This document shows, in pieces, positions 58,366 through 64,000 of a stretch of 64,000 nt of DNA. How positions within the stretch are numbered: position 1 is the first letter of the stretch; the number at the start of each line of letters is the position of its first letter. Under the pieces are notes generated by a model. That model was not told where the DNA came from, did not search any database, and saw only the letters and a program-made list of their open reading frames with translations. The stretch is from positions 60,459 through 124,458 of the forward strand of contig JAGZMM010000006.1 of the NCBI GenBank assembly GCA_018364155.1. Reading direction: 5' to 3'. Position numbers and translations under genes: made by a program. The stretch is from Clostridiales bacterium (GTDB taxonomy: Bacteria; Bacillota; Clostridia; Oscillospirales; Acutalibacteraceae).

Positions 58366-61300
58366 GCGAAGGGCGCACATGGACAAAGGAGCAGGAGCAG
58401 GCCATTAAGGCCCGAGACGGGACGCTGCTGGTGTCGGCGGCGGCAGGTTCGGGTAAGACGGCGGTGCTCGTGCAGCGGGTTATGGAACGCATCACCGACC
58501 CGGAGAATCCCTGCGACGTGGACCGGCTGCTCATCGTCACTTTTACCAGGGCCGCCGCCGCCGAAATGCGCGAGCGCATCGGGGCCCGGCTTTCCGAGCT
58601 TTTGCTGCAAAACCCCGCCGATCGCTACTTGCAGCACCAGCAGCTTTTGCTGGGCCAGGCCCACATCAGCACCATCCACAGCTTCTGCGCGGACCTGGCC
58701 CGGGAAAACTTTCATCGTCTGGGCCTATCTCCGGACTTTAAAATTGCCGAAGAGAGCGAGGTAGCCGTCCTTTCCGACCAGGCTATGGACGAGGTGCTCG
58801 AGGAGCGCTACGGGGAAGGAACCGACGGCTTTCTTCGCCTTGTGGAGCTGTTAAGCCCCAAGCGGGACGACCGGCCCTTGAGCGACATGGTGCGGCGGCT
58901 TTACGAATTCATCCGCTCCCATCCGTTTCCGGACCGGTGGATGAAGGAAAAGCTGGCACTCTATCACCCTGACGGCCCGGTGGGGCGTACCCCCTGGGGC
59001 GAAATTGTGGTTTCTTATACCAAAAGCGCCCTTGCCCACGCAAAACGGCGCCTTGCCTACGGTCTTCGCCTGATGCAAAGCGAGCCGGAAAGCGAGGAGC
59101 TGTACGTGCCCGTCTTTTCCACTGCCAGAGAACACCTGTGCGCCGTGCAAGCGCTTCTGGAAAGTCGGGATTTGGACAAGGTGGGACAAGCGCTGCGTTC
59201 CTTCTCCTTTGCCCGGCGCAAGCCGGTAAAGAAGGGAACGGTGCTTACCCTGGGGCCCCAGCTCGACGCGTTGAAAAAAGAGGTGCAGGACTTGGTAAAA
59301 CGTCTGTGCGGCCTTTATGAGGCGGGGGAAGCGGAGTGCCGGGAGGACTTGGATGCCCTCTACCCGCTGGTGGAAGCTTTGTTTGACACCGTCCGCCTTT
59401 TTTCCAGGCGCCTCGATGAGAAGAAGGCGCAAAAGCACATGGTGGACTTTGGGGACTTGGAGCACCTGGCCATCCGTCTGCTGGTAAGGGAAGAGGAAAC
59501 CGGCTTTGCCCGTACTCGGGAAGCAAAGGAACTGGCCGCCCGGTTTGAAGAAGTGCTGGTGGACGAATACCAGGACACCAACGAAGCCCAGGACCTGATT
59601 TTCCGGGCGGTATCCCAGGAGGAAAGGAACCTGTTCTTTGTCGGGGATGTGAAGCAAAGCATCTACCGGTTCCGCCAGGCCATGCCGGAGATTTTTCTGC
59701 GCCGGCGCAATTCCCTGCCCAGTTATCAGGACGGCAATTATCCCGCTAAAATCACCCTGGGGCGCAATTTTCGCAGCCGGGAAGGGGTAACCGATGCGGT
59801 CAACTTTGTTTTTCGCCAGCTCATGAGCGAGGAGCTGGGGGAGATGGCATACGATGAAGCCGAAGAGCTTCGCTGCGGCGCGGTTTATCCGCAAAGCGGG
59901 GAGGCGGACGCCGAGCTGATGGTGCTCGACCTGTCCGGCATTTCCAAGGAAGACGACCGCAGCGCCGCCCAGGCGCGGGCCATTGGAACACGCATCCGGG
60001 AGCTGATGGACTCTGGCGCCACCGTGTTCGAGCACGGGCGGCTGCGGCCCATGCGCTACCGGGATATCTGCATTCTTCTGCGCAGCAAGGAAGGGCGGGC
60101 CGCCCGGTATGTACAGGAGCTTTCGCTGCTTGGCATTCCCGCGTATACCGACGTGTCCGGCGGCTTTTTCGGCACGGTGGAAATCTCCTGTATGCTTTCC
60201 CTATTGCGGGTTCTCGATAATCCCGTGCAGGACGTGCCTCTTTTATCGGTGATGCTTTCCCCGCTCTTCGGCTTTACCCCCGATGAACTGGCGGACATTC
60301 GCATGGCGTCCTCGGGCGGCGCTCTTTACCATGCGGTGGTCGCCAAAGCTGGGGAGGACGGCAAATGCCAGGAATTCTTAGAGTCTCTTTCCAGGCTGCG
60401 GCTGTCCGCGGCAGTGCTGCCTGCCGCGCGTCTCTTAAACGAAATCTATGAGCAGACCGGGTACGCCGCCATGGTCCAGGCCATGCCGGGCGGGTCCCAG
60501 CGCAAGGCGAATCTGCTGCTTCTGACCGAGTACGCGAAGAAGTACGAGAGTGTGGGCTATGGAGGCCTGTCCGGTTTTCTTCGATTCATCGACCGGCTCG
60601 AGCAGCGAAAGGACGACCTGGCTCCCGCAGCCACGTTGTCCGGCGCGGCAGACGTGGTGCGAATTATGAGCATCCACAGCTCCAAAGGGCTGGAATTTCC
60701 GGTGTGCATTGTGGCGGGCTTGGGCGGCCAGTTTAACAAAAGCGACGTGCGTGCTCCTGCCCTTCTCCACCCTCAGCTGGGGGTAGGCCTCAAGCGGCGG
60801 GATGCGCTTGGCCGCCAGTTTACCACCCTGCCCCGGGAGGCGGTGGCGTTGGAGCTGGAGCGGGCCACCCTGTCGGAGGAGATGCGGGTGCTGTACGTAG
60901 CGATGACCCGGGCAAAGGAACGACTCATTCTGGTAACGGAATTAAAAGACCCTGCGGCCACGCTCCAAGCGGTGGCGGCAAACCTGCCCCCGTCCGGGCG
61001 TCTGGAACCCTTTTTTCTGCGCCGTGCCAAAGGCTTTTTCGAATGGGTTCTGGCCTGTGCTCTGCGCCATCCGGATGGAGGAGCGCTTCGCGCGCTTGCC
61101 GGGCGGGAGGATATCGAACCGCTGCCTGCTTCCTCGTCCTGGGCCATGTCCATTGTTACTCCGCCGCCCGTCATTGGAGCACAAGAGGAGGACACGCAGC
61201 CCGCCGTCCCTGCCCCCGACCCGGCGCTCATAGACCGCATCCAAACCCAGATCGACTGGGTGTATCCTTTCCAGGCGGTCAACCGCATTCCCGCTAAGGT

Positions 61301-61919
61301 AGCCGCGTCGGAGCTGGCGAAATCCGAGCAGACAGAAGCATTTGTGGCCGTTTCCCGTCCGGCCTTTTTAAGCGGCGGCGGGCTTACCCCCACAGAGAAG
61401 GGCATTGCCCTGCATAGCTTCATGCAGTTTGCAGATTTTAACCGGGCATCGGAGCGCCCGGAAGAGGAACTGAACCGGCTGCTCTCGAAAGGGTTTTTGA
61501 CGAAGGAACAGGCGGATTCCATTCGTATAGAGAAGGTGCGCCGTTTCTTTGCAAGCGAGCTGTATACAAGGATGAAGGCCGCCCGGCAGGTTTACCGGGA
61601 AATCCGCTTTAACGTGAGCATTCCGGCCGGCCGGTTTGCCGGGGAAAACGTGGATGTACGCGGGGAACTGGTGGTGCTCCAGGGTGTGGCGGACCTGGTG
61701 ATTGAAGAAGAAAGCGGACTTGTGGTGGTCGATTACAAGACTGACGCCGCTCAGGATGGGCAATCGCTTCTGTCCCGCTATGCAAAGCAGCTTCGCCTTT
61801 ATGCTTACGCCATGGAGCAGGTTTTCCATAAGCCGGTAAAGGAATGCGTTGTGTACGCGTTTTCCCTGGACCAGTCCTTTTCCCTTTGTGGGGAAGAATC
61901 GGAACGGACTTCTTTGTAA
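58362..61919 (+). CDS. addA: ATP-dependent helicase/nuclease subunit AddA
   Basis: An 1185-residue SF1A helicase-nuclease: Walker A SAAAGSGKTAVLV, motif II DEYQDTNEAQD, QNFRS-type motif (GRNFRSREGV), motif VI YVAMTRAKERL and the C-terminal nuclease (GVADLVIEEESGLVVVDYKTD). ATG 58362 follows AGGAGG and overlaps the addB stop, giving a coupled 1:1 supply of the two subunits. It is the motor of the AddAB complex. Confidence 0.96.
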   Translation: MSEGRTWTKEQEQAIKARDGTLLVSAAAGSGKTAVLVQRVMERITDPENPCDVDRLLIVTFTRAAAAEMRERIGARLSELLLQNPADRYLQHQQLLLGQAHISTIHSFCADLARENFHRLGLSPDFKIAEESEVAVLSDQAMDEVLEERYGEGTDGFLRLVELLSPKRDDRPLSDMVRRLYEFIRSHPFPDRWMKEKLALYHPDGPVGRTPWGEIVVSYTKSALAHAKRRLAYGLRLMQSEPESEELYVPVFSTAREHLCAVQALLESRDLDKVGQALRSFSFARRKPVKKGTVLTLGPQLDALKKEVQDLVKRLCGLYEAGEAECREDLDALYPLVEALFDTVRLFSRRLDEKKAQKHMVDFGDLEHLAIRLLVREEETGFARTREAKELAARFEEVLVDEYQDTNEAQDLIFRAVSQEERNLFFVGDVKQSIYRFRQAMPEIFLRRRNSLPSYQDGNYPAKITLGRNFRSREGVTDAVNFVFRQLMSEELGEMAYDEAEELRCGAVYPQSGEADAELMVLDLSGISKEDDRSAAQARAIGTRIRELMDSGATVFEHGRLRPMRYRDICILLRSKEGRAARYVQELSLLGIPAYTDVSGGFFGTVEISCMLSLLRVLDNPVQDVPLLSVMLSPLFGFTPDELADIRMASSGGALYHAVVAKAGEDGKCQEFLESLSRLRLSAAVLPAARLLNEIYEQTGYAAMVQAMPGGSQRKANLLLLTEYAKKYESVGYGGLSGFLRFIDRLEQRKDDLAPAATLSGAADVVRIMSIHSSKGLEFPVCIVAGLGGQFNKSDVRAPALLHPQLGVGLKRRDALGRQFTTLPREAVALELERATLSEEMRVLYVAMTRAKERLILVTELKDPAATLQAVAANLPPSGRLEPFFLRRAKGFFEWVLACALRHPDGGALRALAGREDIEPLPASSSWAMSIVTPPPVIGAQEEDTQPAVPAPDPALIDRIQTQIDWVYPFQAVNRIPAKVAASELAKSEQTEAFVAVSRPAFLSGGGLTPTEKGIALHSFMQFADFNRASERPEEELNRLLSKGFLTKEQADSIRIEKVRRFFASELYTRMKAARQVYREIRFNVSIPAGRFAGENVDVRGELVVLQGVADLVIEEESGLVVVDYKTDAAQDGQSLLSRYAKQLRLYAYAMEQVFHKPVKECVVYAFSLDQSFSLCGEESERTSL

Positions 61920-61941
61920 AAAGAAGCTCGATGGGTAAATA

Positions 61942-61969
61942 TTGCAATTTATTCGGAGTATGCTATACT
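61942..61969 (+). promoter_or_regulatory. Sigma-A promoter of the CPBP protease gene
   Basis: TTGCAA (61942-61947), 16-base spacer, TATACT (61964-61969), about 90 bases before the start. Confidence 0.65.
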
Positions 61970-62057
61970 TGAATATAACTAAATTTTGGGCAAACACAGC
62001 GCCATGGCTTTCTAAGAGCACAACGAGCTGTGGACTGGACGGAATAGGAGTGTCAGC

Positions 62058-63098
62058 ATGAATCCATATGCAAAGCAGGGGCAAATTTATCATCCTTACC
62101 AGCCGCCCTATGGAAGGGCGCCGGATCATTCGCTTTGGGCTGTGGCGGAAAAGAAAAACCTATGGCACATGGGGAATGGAATCGGCCTGGCCATTCTGGG
62201 TATGCTGGCAGTGTCCGCTCTCATTGGGTTTGGCTTGGGCTTTTTCGGAAGTCTTTTTGGGTTTTATAACGCAAAAGGGGAATTTGTGGGCCCGGACGTG
62301 GCCGAGCAGCTGGTGACCTTGATCGGCTATATTCCTATGCTGATTGTTCCTTTTGTCATCTATGCCAAAGCCAAGCGGATCCGTCTTTCTGACGTGGCGG
62401 TTTTGTCGAAACCGCGCAAGGGGCTGATGGCCCCTGGCATCTTTGTGGGTCTGGGCTGCTGTATTCTGGGTAATATTTTGGTCATGATCCTGTCCATGCT
62501 GATGGCAATGCTGGGCATTGAGATCACCACGCCGGTCATGTCGGTTCCCACCACTTTGGCGGGCCAGGGAATCTATCTGCTGACGGTGGGAATTCTGCCC
62601 GCCTTTATTGAGGAGTTCGTTTTCCGCGGCATCGTCATGCAGCCTCTGCGCCGGTATGGGGACGGGTTTGCCATCGTCATGTCCGCCATTGTTTTCGGCC
62701 TCGTGCATGGAAACCTGGTGCAGATTCCGTTTGCCATGGTGGTGGGGCTCATCATCGGATTTTTTGTGATAAAGTCCAACTCCTTGTGGGTGGGTATCGT
62801 TATCCATCTGATCAACAATACCGCCAGCGTAGTGCTGACTATGCTGCTTTCCGGCGTAAACGACGTGCTGGGAAATCTGGTGGTGCTGGCGTATTACGGG
62901 GTTCTGATTCTGCTTGCGATCGTGTTCTTGGCCGTGCTCATTGACCGGCAGCGTTGGGTATTTCGGAAAAACCCGGTCCAGTCTTCGCTGTCTCTGGGTA
63001 AGCGGGTCAGCGCTTTCCTCTTTAACCCTGGTATGATTCTCGCTTTTCTCGCTATGGTGTATATGACCAGTTTTTACGTAAAGTTTGTGGGCCGATGA
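62058..63098 (+). CDS. CPBP-family intramembrane glutamic protease
   Basis: A 346-residue polytopic membrane protein with about eight helices and the three CPBP/Abi motifs: EEFVFRGIVMQPLRR (glutamate pair plus Arg), FGLVHGN (His) and IVIHLINN (second His region). The family includes the CAAX prenyl endopeptidases and bacteriocin self-immunity proteins; the substrate is unknown. A Tyr/Pro-rich N-terminal tail (YHPYQPPYGR) precedes the first helix. Its stop overlaps tadA by 4 bases. Confidence 0.88.
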   Translation: MNPYAKQGQIYHPYQPPYGRAPDHSLWAVAEKKNLWHMGNGIGLAILGMLAVSALIGFGLGFFGSLFGFYNAKGEFVGPDVAEQLVTLIGYIPMLIVPFVIYAKAKRIRLSDVAVLSKPRKGLMAPGIFVGLGCCILGNILVMILSMLMAMLGIEITTPVMSVPTTLAGQGIYLLTVGILPAFIEEFVFRGIVMQPLRRYGDGFAIVMSAIVFGLVHGNLVQIPFAMVVGLIIGFFVIKSNSLWVGIVIHLINNTASVVLTMLLSGVNDVLGNLVVLAYYGVLILLAIVFLAVLIDRQRWVFRKNPVQSSLSLGKRVSAFLFNPGMILAFLAMVYMTSFYVKFVGR

Positions 63099-63592
63099 TA
63101 AGGGAACAGGATATTTGCTTCATGAAAGAGGCCCTGCGCCAGGCGGTGCTGGCGGCTGAGGAAGGGGAAGTACCGGTTGGCGCCGTGATTACCAAAGGGA
63201 ACGAAATTGTCGCTGTGGGGCGAAACCGCCGGGAAACCGGCAAGTCTGCCCTTGCTCATGCGGAGCTGGAAGCGATTGCAGAGGCTTGCCGCAGGCTTGG
63301 CGGCTGGAGGCTGTGGGAATGCACCTTGTATGTAACCCTAGAGCCCTGCCCCATGTGTGCGGGTGCCATCATCAACGCGCGTATCCCCCGGCTGGTATAT
63401 GGTGCGAAGGACGAGAAAGCAGGTTCCGCCGGGTCGGTGGTGGATTTGTTCTCTTTGCCCTATAACCATCGTCCCGAGGTGGTGATAGGGGTGCTGGAAG
63501 AGGAATGCGCCGGAATTTTGCAGACGTTCTTTGCCGCTCTCCGGAAAAAAAGAAAGGCGCAGCCCAAACGATGGAAAAAGCCGCAGGGATAA
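63095..63592 (+). CDS. tadA: tRNA adenosine(34) deaminase TadA
   Basis: A 165-residue deaminase with the zinc site HAE at H55-E57 and PCPMC at C85/C88. It converts A34 of tRNA-Arg(ACG) to inosine. It is coupled to the CPBP gene through an ATGA overlap and followed by its own terminator. The basic Lys-rich tail (LRKKRKAQPKRWKK) may aid tRNA binding. Confidence 0.95.
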   Translation: MIREQDICFMKEALRQAVLAAEEGEVPVGAVITKGNEIVAVGRNRRETGKSALAHAELEAIAEACRRLGGWRLWECTLYVTLEPCPMCAGAIINARIPRLVYGAKDEKAGSAGSVVDLFSLPYNHRPEVVIGVLEEECAGILQTFFAALRKKRKAQPKRWKKPQG

Positions 63593-63607
63593 ACCGGCGG
63601 CTTTTTA
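63575..63607 (+). terminator. Terminator of tadA
   Basis: AAAAAGCCGC pairs with GCGGCTTTTT across the stop codon; T5 run at the end. Confidence 0.8.
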
Positions 63608-63643
63608 CAAACCCAGCCCAAACAAGGCGAACCCCCTCCCTCC

Positions 63644-63672
63644 TTGACAAAATCGGGATCATGGGGTAAGAT
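63644..63672 (+). promoter_or_regulatory. Promoter of the tRNA-Arg region
   Basis: Perfect TTGACA (63644-63649), 17-base spacer, TAAGAT (63667-63672). The first tRNA-like sequence begins 37 bases later. Confidence 0.75.
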
Positions 63673-63708
63673 GGACAACGGTTGTAAAACAACATATTCT
63701 AGATATTT

Positions 63709-63750
63709 GTCTCCGTAGCTCGGTAGGATAGAGGTCCGCCTCCGAAGAGA
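63709..63750 (+). pseudogene. Degenerate 5' half of a tRNA-Arg
   Basis: GTCTCCGTAGCTCGGTAGGA and the following bases match the acceptor and D-arm of the intact tRNA-Arg further right. The anticodon arm is changed (loop CTCCGAA) and no longer pairs, and no T-arm or 3' acceptor strand follows. Confidence 0.6.
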
Positions 63751-63799
63751 ACCGAGAGTGTTCCCCAATGGAGGGGTAAAAGTAGTCAAAATTGAATAT

Positions 63800-63840
63800 G
63801 CGCCAGTAGCTCAGTTGGATAGAGCGTCCGCCTCCTAAGG
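63800..63840 (+). pseudogene. Second truncated tRNA-Arg copy
   Basis: The D-arm and anticodon loop (CTCCTAA, anticodon CCT) are recognisable, then homology stops. The preceding AATTGAATA is also repeated before the intact gene, so the copy unit includes upstream sequence. Confidence 0.6.
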
Positions 63841-63901
63841 TTATGCTCTACCGGCCGCCTTACGATGAAAAGTGATCGTTACCAATTTTAATTGAATAGA
63901 T

Positions 63902-63978
63902 GTCTCTGTAGCTCAGCAGGATAGAGCGTTCGCCTCCTAAGCGAAAGGCCGTGGGTTCGAATCCCGCCAGGGACGCCA
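63902..63978 (+). tRNA. tRNA-Arg (anticodon CCU)
   Basis: A complete cloverleaf: acceptor GTCTCTG/CAGGGAC, D-arm GCTC..GAGC, anticodon arm TTCGC-CTCCTAA-GCGAA with anticodon CCT, T-arm GTGGG-TTCGAAT-CCCGC, and an encoded CCA at 63976-63978. It reads AGG codons. Confidence 0.93.
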
Positions 63979-64000
63979 GCAAACACGCCGAAAACCTTTG

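Overview
This window looks like a chromosomal segment of a moderately high-GC, spore-forming, anaerobic Clostridia, probably of the Oscillospiraceae/Ruminococcaceae type. The evidence is spo0A and spoIVB, a GerQ/CwlJ germination pair, an [FeFe] hydrogenase, AddAB in place of RecBCD, Firmicutes-type gene blocks (rpmG-secE-nusG-rplK-rplA-rplJ-rplL; ddl-murI-DUF1934-argS), AGGAGG ribosome sites and several TTG starts. No plasmid or phage structural genes and no CRISPR array were seen.

Layout. 1-8.3 kb: a patatin-like lipase, a response regulator, and a leftward block holding an alpha/beta hydrolase, a histidine kinase, a two-gene ABC exporter and a c-di-GMP phosphodiesterase. 9.1-12.5 kb: spoIVB, a DUF3089 hydrolase and spo0A, followed by sequence with RNA-like pairing. 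13.0-14.45 kb: a tyrosine recombinase gene between two exact 23-bp inverted repeats. 14.55-21.0 kb: a surface-fibre operon (SipW-type signal peptidase, four TasA/camelysin-like proteins, a large vWA protein and a PPDTG-anchored protein). 21.1-23.5 kb: pcrA. 23.9-33.7 kb: a conserved clostridial gene cut in two by a 9-kb serine-integrase element that carries ferrous-iron uptake and flavodoxin genes. 33.9-39.3 kb: methyltransferase, argS and cell-wall precursor genes. 39.5-46.3 kb: a hypothetical gene, a DUF4173 protein and the ribosomal-protein block with its L10 leader. 46.4-51 kb: marR-ftsH-MATE-CmpB. 51-53.4 kb: spore-associated genes. 53.5-64 kb: hydrogenase, addBA, a CPBP protease, tadA, and tRNA-Arg(CCU) with two degenerate copies upstream.

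Two systems stand out. First, the recombinase gene at 13.3-14.4 kb lies inside an invertible segment. A good promoter just inside its left end points away from the fibre operon and runs into a hairpin plus U-run formed at the left repeat. Inversion would place that promoter directly upstream of sipW and remove the U-run. The sequence as given therefore appears to be the OFF state of a self-contained phase switch for surface fibres. Second, the 9-kb element has diagnostic large-serine-integrase ends: joining them gives an attP with 21-bp arms (20/21 symmetric) centred on a CA dinucleotide. Removing the element rebuilds a 279-codon host reading frame exactly. A sigma-K-like promoter precedes the split gene, which suggests a skin-like arrangement, but the cargo here is an iron-regulated feo island with its own DtxR-family repressor and several GTTAG-N6-CTAAC operators.

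Functional calls rest on motif reading and memory of families. No alignments, folding calculations or database searches were run.
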